A stretch of 64,000 nt of DNA from Chloroflexota bacterium. Lineage in GTDB: Bacteria > Chloroflexota > Anaerolineae > VGOG01. Below, piece by piece: positions 43,363 through 51,574 of this stretch. The position numbers and the translations under genes are program-made. The DNA lies in the NCBI GenBank assembly GCA_030611885.1, contig JAUWOY010000008.1, positions 1 through 64,000 of the forward strand. The letters are read 5' to 3'. Below the pieces are notes generated by a model. It was not told the DNA's origin and made no database searches. It saw nothing but the letters and a program-made list of their open reading frames with translations. The first letter of the stretch is position 1. Every line of letters starts with the position of its first letter.

Positions 43363-45113
43363 CTCAACCGCGCCAGTTCCTCCTCCACGATGCTTTCGTC
43401 CAGCTTCTTGAACAGCGGCCTGGGCTTGCGCAGGGCCTGGCCGGCTGGCAACTGGCTGGGAGCCCATTCCCCCTCTAAGCCGCTGCCATCGTAGCGGAGA
43501 GCCTGGTGGGTTCCGTGCTCCTCCTGGAGAATCTCAATGTACTGTCGGCCCATGATGTCCCCGTCATAGCCCAGGAAATGGTGCAACTCCTGGGAGGAGA
43601 AGGGCAAGAAGGGACAGAAGAGGGTCTTCAGCGAATCAATCACCCGCAGAGCAACGTAGACGGTGGTGCCCGCCGCTTCGCGATCCTCCTTGATCTGGAG
43701 CCAGGGGGCCTTCTCGTTGAGATAACGGTTGGTCTCGTGGGCCAGGGCCATGACCTCGCCCAAAGCCGCTTTGAACTTGCAGCCATCCAAAAGCTGGCCG
43801 ACAGGCTCGAAAGCGGCCTCTATCTTGCCCAGCATAGCCTGGGCCAATTCATCCAACTGGCCCGGCGCTGGCACCTGCTGGTCGAAGCTTTTGTAGGCGA
43901 AGGACAGCACCCGGTTGGCCAGGTTTCCCCAGGTAGCCACCAGCTCGTCGTTGTTGCGGCGCCAGAAGTCGGCCCAGGAGAAATCGGTGTCACGGCTCTC
44001 AGGGGCGTTGGCAGTCAGGTAGTAGCGCAGCGGATCGGGGTCATAGCGCTCCAGGTAATCGGGCAACCACACAGCCCAGTTGCGGCTGCCGGATATCTTT
44101 CGTCCCTCCAGATTCAGAAACTCGTTAGAGGGCACGTCGTAGGGCAGGTTCAACACCCCTTCCTCAGCGTACAACCTCTCGATTCCCATCAGTGTGGCGG
44201 GCCACATGATGCTATGGAAGGCGATGTTGTCCTTGGCGATGAAGTAAAAACTGCGACCAGGCTCATACCACCACTCCTTCCATTTCTCTGGCTGCCCTGT
44301 TATCCTGGCCCACTCGACGCTGGCGGCGAGATAGCCGATCACCGCCTCAAACCAGACATAGATACTCTTGCCCTCGTAGCCCTCCACCGGCACGGGAATG
44401 CCCCACGCCATGTCGCGGGTTATGGGCCGCTCTTGCAATCCCCCCTTAAGGTAATTCAGGGTGAAGTTGTAGACGTTGGGCCGCCAGTACGTTTTATCCT
44501 GAACCCATTCCAGTAGTCGCTCGTTCAGGGCGGGGAGATCGAGGAAGAAATGCTCCGTCTCTCGGACCACGGGGCGGTGGCCGCAGAGCTTGCAGACGGG
44601 ATCAATGGTCTCGATGGCATCCAGGGGTCGGCCACAGGCCTCGCACTGGTCGCCGCGGGCGTCCTCGCTGCCGCAGTGGGGACAGGTGCCGCACACGTAG
44701 CGGTCGGGCAGGAACTTGTAGCAGTGTTCGCAGTAGAGCTGCTGCGTCGTCTTCTGAGAGAGATAGCCGTTCTCCAGGAGCGTGAGGAAAATGTCCTGAG
44801 CGACTCGATGATGGTTCTCGGTGTCCGTGTGGGTGAAAAGGTCGTAGGCCAGGCCCAGCTCGATGAAACCATCCAGGAAGCTTTGATGATAATGCTGGAA
44901 GACCTCGCGGGGAGAGACGCCCTCCTCGTCAGCCCTGACGGTGATAGGCGTACCGTGGCTGTCCGAGCCGGAGACCATGAGGACATCGTTCCCTCTCAGA
45001 CGTTGGTAGCGGGCGAAAATGTCCGCTGGCAGGTACGCTCCACCCACGTTGCCTACGTGGATGTATGACGATGAATAAGGCCAGGCGACGGCCACCAGGA
45101 TTTTCTCCCCCAT
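43341..45113 (-). CDS. metG: Methionyl-tRNA synthetase
   Basis: The class I HIGH-equivalent is SYIHVGNVGG, and the KMSKS-equivalent is EGRKISGSRNW. Four Cys pairs (CEHC, CGTC, CEAC, CKLC) make the double zinc knuckle of the archaeal/E. coli-like MetRS type. At 590 residues it lacks a C-terminal tRNA-binding domain. The last residues (SGVTSDE) are repeat-encoded, and its stop overlaps the next start. Confidence 0.95.
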   Translation of the reverse strand: MGEKILVAVAWPYSSSYIHVGNVGGAYLPADIFARYQRLRGNDVLMVSGSDSHGTPITVRADEEGVSPREVFQHYHQSFLDGFIELGLAYDLFTHTDTENHHRVAQDIFLTLLENGYLSQKTTQQLYCEHCYKFLPDRYVCGTCPHCGSEDARGDQCEACGRPLDAIETIDPVCKLCGHRPVVRETEHFFLDLPALNERLLEWVQDKTYWRPNVYNFTLNYLKGGLQERPITRDMAWGIPVPVEGYEGKSIYVWFEAVIGYLAASVEWARITGQPEKWKEWWYEPGRSFYFIAKDNIAFHSIMWPATLMGIERLYAEEGVLNLPYDVPSNEFLNLEGRKISGSRNWAVWLPDYLERYDPDPLRYYLTANAPESRDTDFSWADFWRRNNDELVATWGNLANRVLSFAYKSFDQQVPAPGQLDELAQAMLGKIEAAFEPVGQLLDGCKFKAALGEVMALAHETNRYLNEKAPWLQIKEDREAAGTTVYVALRVIDSLKTLFCPFLPFSSQELHHFLGYDGDIMGRQYIEILQEEHGTHQALRYDGSGLEGEWAPSQLPAGQALRKPRPLFKKLDESIVEEELARLSGVTSDE

Positions 45114-45127
45114 GTCAAATCCTCCTA

Positions 45128-45200
45128 ACTAAAGTAACAGGTAACGAGGAACGGGTAACGAGTCTTCCTCCCCGTTACTCGTTCCTCATTACTTATTGCT
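45128..45200. repeat. Inverted heptamer array before metG
   Basis: GTAACAG, GTAACGA, GGAACGG and GTAACGA face GTTACTC, GTTCCTC, ATTACTT and ATTGCTC across a 12-base spacer. The same sequence family occurs at the metG 3' end, so metG is bracketed by two copies. Seven bases overlap the next gene's stop region. Confidence 0.82.
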
Positions 45201-45531
45201 CTCTTGCCCTCCAGTCCAACAGAAAATCCGGGATGTCCGGATAGCCCTGGCGGTGCGCGTACCTCAACATAACCCCCAGGTGGAAGCTGTAGACCTGATC
45301 AGCGGTGAACTTCTCGCCATCGTAGAGATTCATCGGCAGCTTGCTGACCACGACCCACCACCACTCCGGTGCTCTGCCCGACCAGGCCTCGCCAGGCATG
45401 AAATCCACCCTGTAGACCCTGGCTTCGATTGGATCATCAGGCAGATTGAAAGAGGCCGCCAAAACCGGTTCTCCGGCTTGGCCCTCGACCTCCGCCTCGA
45501 CGTATTCCCTTACCGTCTCTTTTTCATCCAT
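45193..45531 (-). CDS. Conserved-looking hypothetical protein, 112 residues
   Basis: I do not recognise this family. The product is acidic and soluble, with a Trp-rich centre (APEWWWVVVSKLP) and a C-terminus FLLDWRAREQ. A start at 45531 gives a normal-looking N-terminus (MDEKETVREY). It is separated from metG by a heptamer array. Codon use matches its neighbours, which supports a real gene. Confidence 0.6.
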   Translation of the reverse strand: MDEKETVREYVEAEVEGQAGEPVLAASFNLPDDPIEARVYRVDFMPGEAWSGRAPEWWWVVVSKLPMNLYDGEKFTADQVYSFHLGVMLRYAHRQGYPDIPDFLLDWRAREQ

Positions 45532-45664
45532 GATTGCCTCCCGCGAACAGTATAGCAGATTTCAGCGCGTTTGGCAAGAATCGAAAGACCGCTGAGGCCG
45601 CTGGCCTAGGGTCCAGCAAGAGTAGGTGGGTAGTCACCTCGCCGATACGGGTCTGCCTTGTCCC

Positions 45665-46870
45665 CTACTTTCTAGGCAGCAGAAGAATGAGAGGCAGGCC
45701 CAGCAGGGTGATGACCGCGCTGGCGGTGAATGCCAGGCGCAGCCCGAACAGGTCCCCCATCGCCCCCAGCACCACTACTACCGCTGAGCCGAGAATGAAA
45801 CTAAACGACATGTAGACGCCATTGGCCAGCGCGCGGTTCTCAGAAAAGCTTTCCTGCACCAGAGCCATAAGGACGGGAGTGACGGAGAGGGCGGTGAAGC
45901 CCATCGTCAGCAGGAGAGGGAACTGAAGCCAACCGTCGGTCGTCAGAAAGGCGAACATGAGGAGCGGTGTGATCAACATGGAGACAAAGAGAACCAGCCG
46001 GCGGCCCAGCCGGTCGCTCATCGTGCCCCCCAGCAGCGCGCCCACCACGCCCCCTGCCTCCAGGAGCGAGAGGGAGGCCCCGGCGAGCCAGAGGTCGGCG
46101 CCCTCCTCGCTCAGAAAGGTGGGCAAGTAGGTGGTCAGCGATCTGGTCATGAAGGAACGCGCCACGATGATGCCCACCAGCGGGAGCAGAAGCGGCCCCA
46201 TGCTCCGCAACGCCTGTCGCCAGGGGAGACCTTGGCCGGCGTTGGCGGGCTGCGTCGGCACGTCTTTGAGCCGGACGTAGAGGATGGCCGAGGCCAGGAA
46301 GCCGCCGATCATCAGCCAGGGCGTGCCCTCCAGGCCCAGCAGGCGGACGGCACTGACGATCACGATGGGTCCCAGGGTGCGGCCCAACTCGCCGCCGACC
46401 ATCCAGAATCCCATGCCCCGGCCCAGCCTCCGCCCCGACAGGTTCCCGGCAATCACCGGCGCCACGGCGTGCAGGCTGGCCGAACTGAGGCCGGCCACCA
46501 TCAGGAGCAGGGCCAGCGCCCCGTAGCCCGGCGCCACGCCCAGCAGGCTCATCATCGCGGCGGTCACCGATGGAGCCAGGATGACGAGGTAGCGCAAGCT
46601 CACGCGGTCGGCCAGGTGGCCGATGAAAGGCTGGAGCAACGACGGCCCTTGCACGAAGACCGTCAGAATCCCGGCCTCGGTCTTGGATAGAGACAGGTTG
46701 GCGATGAAGGCCGGCAGGAGAGGAGCCAGGAAGGCGGTGTAGGTATCGTGAACCGCGTGCGCCGCGCTGATGGTGAGCACGCCGTCTGTCTGGAACCGTT
46801 CGGCCTCAGGAAGCTTGGTTACAGTCCCAGCCTTCGATGTGCTTTCAATGGAATCGCTTGTAGTTGGCAT
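45665..46870 (-). CDS. Major facilitator superfamily transporter
   Basis: There are twelve hydrophobic segments in 401 residues. The inter-helix motifs GHLADRVSLRYLV (after TM2) and GGTMSDRLGRRLV (after TM8) are the MFS signature. The pattern AHAVHDTYTAFLAPLLPAF near TM1 resembles the fosmidomycin-resistance (Fsr) branch, suggesting a drug or metabolite exporter. It lies eight bases downstream of the amidase gene and may share its transcript. The substrate is unknown. Confidence 0.87.
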   Translation of the reverse strand: MPTTSDSIESTSKAGTVTKLPEAERFQTDGVLTISAAHAVHDTYTAFLAPLLPAFIANLSLSKTEAGILTVFVQGPSLLQPFIGHLADRVSLRYLVILAPSVTAAMMSLLGVAPGYGALALLLMVAGLSSASLHAVAPVIAGNLSGRRLGRGMGFWMVGGELGRTLGPIVIVSAVRLLGLEGTPWLMIGGFLASAILYVRLKDVPTQPANAGQGLPWRQALRSMGPLLLPLVGIIVARSFMTRSLTTYLPTFLSEEGADLWLAGASLSLLEAGGVVGALLGGTMSDRLGRRLVLFVSMLITPLLMFAFLTTDGWLQFPLLLTMGFTALSVTPVLMALVQESFSENRALANGVYMSFSFILGSAVVVVLGAMGDLFGLRLAFTASAVITLLGLPLILLLPRK

Positions 46871-46877
46871 GATGGTC

Positions 46878-48281
46878 TCAAGTGCAATAGGGGCGAGGTA
46901 TTCTTACCCCCCAACCCGCAGTCGTCTCGTAGGCGTGGCCCACCCGCAGCACCGTCGCCTCGTCGAAGGCGCGGCCGACGATCTGGAGTCCCACAGGAAG
47001 CCCCGCGCCAGTGAAGCCGCAAGGCACGGAGAGGGCGGGCAGCCCGGCCAGGTTTGCGGGGGAAGTCAGCCGCAACAGCGAGCTTCTCACCTCAGGGGTC
47101 CCTGCTTCATCAAGGCGAGGAGCGGGGATGGGCGTCGTCGGCGCCAGCAACACGTCCACCTCCCGCAGCGCGTGGCGGAAGTCGTCGGCGATGAGACGCC
47201 TGGCACGCTGGGCCTGCAGGTAGCGGACGGCCGGTACCAGCAGGCCCGGCTCCATGCGCTCGCGCACGTCGTCGCCGTAGTCCTGCGGGCGGTTTATCAG
47301 CCAGTCGCGATGGTAGGCAGCGGCCTCGGAGATGCTGATGGGCCAATACACCGCCGGAGCGTACTCCAGTCGCGGCAGGGCGACCTCCTCGACCGTCCCG
47401 CCCAGTCGGCCTAGCACATCAATCGCCGCCCGCACACACCCCTCGACCTCATCGTCCAGATCATCGAAATAGAAGTGCTGCGGCACGCCCAGGCGCAGCC
47501 CTTTCACACCGGCATCCAGGCCAGCCGTGAAGCCGGGCACCGGCGCGTTAGTTGAGGCGGGGTCGCGGGGGTCGTGGCCAGCGACGACGTTGAGCATCAG
47601 GGCCGCATCGCGCACGCTGCGGGTCATGGGGCCGACGTGGTCCATCGTCCAGGCCAGGGGGACGACGCCGCGCCTGCTCACGCGGCCATAGGTGGGCTTG
47701 AGCCCTACGATGCCGCACAGGGCGGCGGGGATACGGATGGAGCCGCCGGTGTCGGTGCCCATGGCGGCGGTGCACAACCCTGCCGCCACCGCCACCGCCG
47801 ATCCCCCGCTGGAGCCGCCGGCGATGCGTTCCGCGTCCCACGGGTTGCGCGTTGTTCCGTAGTGGGGGTTGATGGTGGTGACGCCGAAGGCGAACTCGTG
47901 CAGGTTGGTCTTGCCGACGATGACGGCGCCGGCTGCTCTGAGTCGAGCCACGCTGTGGGCGTCCTCGTGGGGGACGAAATCGGCCAGGATTTTGGAGCCA
48001 GCCGTGGTGCGGACGCCCTGGGTCCAGAAGAGGTCCTTGAGCGAGATGGGGATGCCGTGCAGCGGGCCGAGGTAGCCGCCGGTCGGGATCGCGTTTTCTG
48101 CCTCCCGCGCCGCCGACAGGGCCTCGTCGTGCAGCACGGTGAGGTAGGCATTGAGGCGTCCGTCCAGCGCCTTGATGCGCTCCAGCACCGCCCGCGTCAC
48201 GACGACGGGCGACACGCCTCCGTTCTCGATGAGCGGCGCCAGCTCGGAGATAGTGAGAAAAGGCAGGCTGCTCTGATTCAT
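46878..48281 (-). CDS. Amidase signature family enzyme (GatA-like)
   Basis: The Ser-cisSer-Lys machinery is visible. Lys is in LHGIPISLKDLF, the glycine-serine loop is GGSSGGSAVAVAAGL, and the nucleophile Ser is in GTDTGGSIRIPAALCG. The length of 467 residues is usual. The preceding small gene resembles GatC, but there is no GatB here. A stand-alone amidase or hydrolase with a small partner is therefore more likely than the tRNA amidotransferase. Its start overlaps the stop of that partner (ATGA). Confidence 0.88.
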   Translation of the reverse strand: MNQSSLPFLTISELAPLIENGGVSPVVVTRAVLERIKALDGRLNAYLTVLHDEALSAAREAENAIPTGGYLGPLHGIPISLKDLFWTQGVRTTAGSKILADFVPHEDAHSVARLRAAGAVIVGKTNLHEFAFGVTTINPHYGTTRNPWDAERIAGGSSGGSAVAVAAGLCTAAMGTDTGGSIRIPAALCGIVGLKPTYGRVSRRGVVPLAWTMDHVGPMTRSVRDAALMLNVVAGHDPRDPASTNAPVPGFTAGLDAGVKGLRLGVPQHFYFDDLDDEVEGCVRAAIDVLGRLGGTVEEVALPRLEYAPAVYWPISISEAAAYHRDWLINRPQDYGDDVRERMEPGLLVPAVRYLQAQRARRLIADDFRHALREVDVLLAPTTPIPAPRLDEAGTPEVRSSLLRLTSPANLAGLPALSVPCGFTGAGLPVGLQIVGRAFDEATVLRVGHAYETTAGWGVRIPRPYCT

Positions 48282-48452
48282 CTCTCGCCCTCCGTCACGC
48301 TGAGAGTCACTGCCGGTTCCACGTCTTGCAGGTCTAGCTCGTCGAGACGGCTCACCGCCTCGTGAAAGGCCGCAAGCAACGGGGCCATCTCGCCGAGTCG
48401 GGTCTCATCGAGTTCGGTCAGGAGTGTTGCAACTGCATCTACTGAATTCATC
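48278..48452 (-). CDS. Small GatC/AtzG-like partner of the amidase
   Basis: The 57-residue protein, preceded by AAGGAGGAG, has the shape of GatC-like subunits: a helical start and a LDELDLQDVEPAVT segment that in GatC wraps around GatA. It is translationally coupled to the amidase gene. AtzG, which stabilises the AtzE amidase, is a known precedent for such a pair. A chaperone-like or stabilising function is inferred. Confidence 0.6.
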
Positions 48453-48487
48453 GGATCTCCTCCTTTCAGCACCCTCAGCTGCGACGC

Positions 48488-48595
48488 CTAGAATCACTGA
48501 ACCACTGAGGCCACTGAACACACTGAAGACTGGTTTGCCCTGACAGCCAGCTATCTCAGTGAACTCAGTGCCCATCAGTGTCATCAGTGATTCAA
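48488..48595. repeat. Inverted nine-base repeat element, copy 1
   Basis: Left units AATCACTGA, ACCACTGAG, GCCACTGAA and CACACTGAA face right units CTCAGTGAA, CTCAGTGCC, CATCAGTGT and CATCAGTGA. The spacer is about 40 bases (GACTGG...TGACAGCCAGC). Confidence 0.85.
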
Positions 48596-48603
48596 AACTC
48601 CCC

Positions 48604-49041
48604 TCAACCAATCAGCGCCTGCTGGATGGCGGGTGTCAATTGCACCAGCAAATCATGGACCGATTCCAAACCCAGCCCGACCAGGAACCAGACAGGCCCA
48701 TAGTCCAGCCGAATGAAGCCGTGCACGTGCCAGCGGGCGCGGCTGTAGTCCCAGGGGCAGACACCGATGACGCGCTTCAGCAGCCAGCCCGTCAGGTACT
48801 CCACGGCCCAGAAGCCCAACACGTAGACGACGCCCCGCAGCGGCCAGGGCCAGGCGCGGAGGGCGTTGTGGAGAGGTTCGTACAGCGGCGCGACGAGGCC
48901 ATAGAGGGGAAACATCCACAGATAGGTGGTGCCCCTGAGCTTCCAGCCTCGCTGCTGCCCGATGAGCGTTTCCCTCGTCGCCGTCCAGATGATCTCGCCG
49001 CACCAGCCCAGCATTCCGTAGATGATGAATCGAATCGTCAT
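48604..49041 (-). CDS. Putative ABC-transporter type IV (CmpB-like, PF06541) membrane protein
   Basis: The 145-residue protein has four membrane segments and the family landmarks YGMLGWCGEIIWT, RGTTYLWMFPLYGLVAPL, EYLTGWLL and CPWDYS. The family name is historical; function is unknown. The ATG at 49041 gives a start immediately before the first conserved helix. Copies of the nine-base repeat element lie on both sides. Confidence 0.8.
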   Translation of the reverse strand: MTIRFIIYGMLGWCGEIIWTATRETLIGQQRGWKLRGTTYLWMFPLYGLVAPLYEPLHNALRAWPWPLRGVVYVLGFWAVEYLTGWLLKRVIGVCPWDYSRARWHVHGFIRLDYGPVWFLVGLGLESVHDLLVQLTPAIQQALIG

Positions 49042-49057
49042 GTTGCACTCGATGTCT

Positions 49058-49161
49058 AGAATCACTGAGGCCGCTGAGGCCACTGAACACACTGAAAGAT
49101 TGGCTTGCTCCGACAGTCAGCCCTCTCAGTGAACTCAGTGCCTGTCAGTGCCATCAGTGAT
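49058..49161. repeat. Inverted nine-base repeat element, copy 2
   Basis: It has the same unit types and order as copy 1 (AATCACTGA, GGCCGCTGA-like, GCCACTGAA, CACACTGAA, then CTCAGTGAA to CATCAGTGA) and a similar spacer beginning AGATTGG. Together the two copies flank the PF06541 gene. Confidence 0.85.
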
Positions 49162-49323
49162 TCACCGCTCCCCCCGAAACGCCGCGTCCAGCAGCAGGGA
49201 CCGCCTCAGGGACTCGATCTCCCTTTGCAGGCCCTTCTGCCGTCGGGCGAGGTTGAAGATGAAAACGAAGGTCAAGGCCCAAAAAACTGCGTATGCGGCG
49301 AAAAGGTAAGCCAGATTTCCCAT
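49162..49323 (-). CDS. ccmD: CcmD-like cytochrome c maturation protein
   Basis: The 53-residue protein has one N-terminal membrane helix (YLFAAYAVFWALTFVFIF) followed by a basic, helical tail (LARRQKGLQREIESLRR). That is the standard form of CcmD, the small subunit that releases haem-CcmE from CcmC. An AGGGGG site precedes the ATG. A CcmE-like start lies just upstream, supporting the call. The stop overlaps a repeat arm. Confidence 0.65.
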   Translation of the reverse strand: MGNLAYLFAAYAVFWALTFVFIFNLARRQKGLQREIESLRRSLLLDAAFRGER

Positions 49324-49335
49324 GACAATAACCCC

Positions 49336-49539
49336 CTATCGGCCTAGTTTCAGTAGATCACAAGCCACCAGCAGAGGCGGCTCCCACGCCGCCGAAAACC
49401 GGGCATGGGAGCCCAGCCCGCTCATAAGTGTCAACTTAGCTGTCGAGCCCCCGATGCTGCTGACGATGAGGTAGCCCACCGCCAACACAATGATGGCCCC
49501 GCCGAAGATGAGTTTGCTTTGTGCTTTAAGTGCGGTCAT
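49336..49539 (-). pseudogene. ccmE: Truncated CcmE-like haem chaperone
   Basis: Residues 1-34 (KLIFGGAIIVLAVGYLIVSS and flanks) match the membrane anchor of CcmE. The periplasmic haem-binding domain with its conserved His is absent. From about residue 40 the frame reads through a GC-rich palindromic repeat and stops after 67 residues. With ccmD next to it, this looks like the remains of a ccm cluster broken by the repeat. A different small membrane protein cannot be excluded. Confidence 0.5.
49370..49422. repeat. REP-like GC palindrome, copy 1
   Basis: GCAGAGGCGGCTCCCACGCC followed by GCC and a mirrored CGGGCATGGGAGCCCAG arm. The first 23 bases are identical to the copy at 59 kb. Confidence 0.8.
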
Positions 49540-49688
49540 TGGTGATCCCCCCCATTTCTCTACCCAAAGAGAATATAGCATAAAGGCACCCCTGTGTCAA
49601 GCGCTCGGTCAACAAAAATATGCGCTTGGATCGAACCGCCAAGCGCATATCTTCGCTGAAGCAGTGCCTCAAGACCTGCTCCTCAATA

Positions 49689-51233
49689 TCAACTCTCCTG
49701 AGGTGTCTCCTCGTCAGTTTCCACCTGAGGGTCCTCCTCACCAGTTTCCACAACTTCCTCTTCGGGGACAACGACTTCCTCCGCCGTTTCTTGCATCTCC
49801 TCAGGGATGACTTGATTATCGGGAGCAAGTTCAGGTTCCAGATCCTCCCCGACCTCGGCCAATCCCTCTGCTTCCTCTTCGGGGACAACGGTTTCCTCCG
49901 CCGTTTCTTGCATCTCCTCAGGGATGACTTGATCATCGGGGGCAAGCCCAGGTTCCAGCTCCTCCTCGACCTCGGCCGGCTCCTCTGGGGGTGGTGCCTG
50001 GCGCAAGCTCAAGCCAATGCGCCGTCGCCTGGCATTTACGCTGATGACGCGCAAGGTCAACTCGTCGCCTTTCTTCACCACGCTAGAAGGATGGCTGGTT
50101 TTGCCCTCGGCCAACTCAGATATGTGGATCAAGCCCTCCACCCCCGGCTCCAGGCGAGCGAAGGCCCCGAAAGCGACGACGTTGGTGATTGTGCCTTGCA
50201 CAAGTTGTCCTACCTGATACTTCTCATCCACCAGGGTCCAGGGGTCTGGTTGCAGGCGCTTGATGCTGAGGCCAATCCTCCCTCTCTCGTAATCCAGGCG
50301 CAGAATATAAACGTCAACTTTATCGCCCACGCTCAGCACTTCGCGGGGATGCTTCACCCTATGCCAGGCGAGCTCGGAAATATGCACCAGGCCATCAGCA
50401 CCTCCCAGATCAACGAAGGCACCGAAATTACACAGGCTGCTGACGGTGCCCTCCCGAACCTCACCTTCGTAGAGCTCACCCATCAGTTGTTGCTTTTGCT
50501 GCTCACGCCACTCGCGCTGCGCCGCTCGCTCCGAGAAGATCAAGCGCCGTCGCTGGCGCTGCACCTCGATGACTTTGAGAGGCAGAGTCTCTCCCACGAA
50601 CTCGGACAGCTTATCCATTTTCTTCTCATGGGGCAGCCGACGAGGCATGTTGACCAGTTGCGAAGCGGGAATGAAACCCGAGATCCTACCGAAGGGAGCA
50701 ATTAGCCCTCCCTTGTTGCACTTGCTTATCTCTCCTTCGTATACCTCACCGTTCTCGAGGAGCTCCTCGGCCTTCAGCCAATCCTGGTGTACTAGGGCCA
50801 TATTCACCGAAACGACCACGTTCCCGTCGTCATCCTCGGGCTTGAGGATATAGACCGGTATCTCATCGCCAACCTCTATCGCACTTATTTCTTCCTCTTT
50901 TAGTCTCTCGAGGTCGGTGTCCGGAACGATCCCGTCCCGCTTGGCCCTGATATCCACGACAATCTGATAGGGCTCAATGGATAGCACCAGGGCTTGGCGG
51001 ATAGAGCCACGTCGCGGACGTTTATAGTCGTATTCTTCCTCAGAGAGCTCCCCCATACGCGACGGAACCTGCTCTTCCTCAACCAACCTATCTATTACTA
51101 AAGATTGTTCCACGGCTCGCACTTTTCCCCCTTGAAGTTTATCGTCATGCATACCATCAGGAGTAACGGGCATCCGACGGCAGCACTTGTTTCTCTGATG
51201 TCTGCTTCCCCGCAAAAACAAAGACCCGGCCAC
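49689..51233 (-). CDS. rpsA: S1 RNA-binding domain protein (ribosomal protein S1 homologue)
   Basis: Four S1 motifs are visible, beginning near residues 78, 165, 250 and 338. The last two carry the strong patterns [20 protein letters not shown]-like and GLVHISEL / GLIHISEL. The acidic C-terminal 110 residues include a near-perfect 39-residue duplication. S1 proteins tether mRNA to the ribosome. Alternative starts at 51173 (MPVTPDG) and 51152 (MHDDKL) are possible, as the first residues look atypical. The gene has a long leader and a consensus promoter 275 bases upstream. Confidence 0.88.
   Translation of the reverse strand: MAGSLFLRGSRHQRNKCCRRMPVTPDGMHDDKLQGGKVRAVEQSLVIDRLVEEEQVPSRMGELSEEEYDYKRPRRGSIRQALVLSIEPYQIVVDIRAKRDGIVPDTDLERLKEEEISAIEVGDEIPVYILKPEDDDGNVVVSVNMALVHQDWLKAEELLENGEVYEGEISKCNKGGLIAPFGRISGFIPASQLVNMPRRLPHEKKMDKLSEFVGETLPLKVIEVQRQRRRLIFSERAAQREWREQQKQQLMGELYEGEVREGTVSSLCNFGAFVDLGGADGLVHISELAWHRVKHPREVLSVGDKVDVYILRLDYERGRIGLSIKRLQPDPWTLVDEKYQVGQLVQGTITNVVAFGAFARLEPGVEGLIHISELAEGKTSHPSSVVKKGDELTLRVISVNARRRRIGLSLRQAPPPEEPAEVEEELEPGLAPDDQVIPEEMQETAEETVVPEEEAEGLAEVGEDLEPELAPDNQVIPEEMQETAEEVVVPEEEVVETGEEDPQVETDEETPQES
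49754..49987 (-). repeat. 117-bp tandem duplication in the S1 gene tail
   Basis: Two copies of 117 bases start with CTTCCTCTTCGGGG on the + strand and differ at only a few positions. They encode two Glu-rich 39-residue units. Confidence 0.85.
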
Positions 51234-51236
51234 CTA

Positions 51237-51507
51237 CCCCTTAAAACACATCGAGGATAGTAGCCGAGCCTTCTGGCGGATGTTTGCTGGAATGTAGTAC
51301 TTATGCCACCTTTTTAGAGCAGCTCATTAACACATAAAAACCGCCCCTGACGCAGCAGCGTACAATCCGCTGCTAAACAGGCTAGTTCAGCCCTCCAGGC
51401 TTCCAGAAATGTTTCATAATCCGTGTTCAGGCGAGGCGACCCTTAGACCTCCGTACGTCCTCATAAAGGGATAGGTTTTTTATCACAGCGCTTTCAAATT
51501 CAATTTC
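51237..51507 (-). other. Structured leader of the S1 gene
   Basis: About 270 transcribed but untranslated bases lie between the promoter and the S1 start. AGCAGCG and CGCTGCT form a clear 7-bp stem near 51350, followed by a GGGGCGGTTTTTA tract that could act as a terminator. I see no known RNA family; a small RNA or S1-responsive leader is possible. Confidence 0.35.
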
Positions 51508-51536
51508 ATTATACAGGATAGAGTAAAGATTGTCAA
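51508..51536 (-). promoter_or_regulatory. Promoter of the S1 gene
   Basis: On the minus strand TTGACA and TATAAT are 17 bases apart, a perfect consensus. Confidence 0.82.
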
Positions 51537-51539
51537 ACT

Positions 51540-51568
51540 TTGACAAATGTTCCCAAATCATATATAAT
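51540..51568 (+). promoter_or_regulatory. Promoter facing the dksA-like/carD-like genes
   Basis: TTGACA and TATAAT are 17 bases apart, perfect consensus. It lies back to back with the S1 promoter; the two -35 hexamers are three bases apart. Confidence 0.82.
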
Positions 51569-51574
51569 TTAGTC

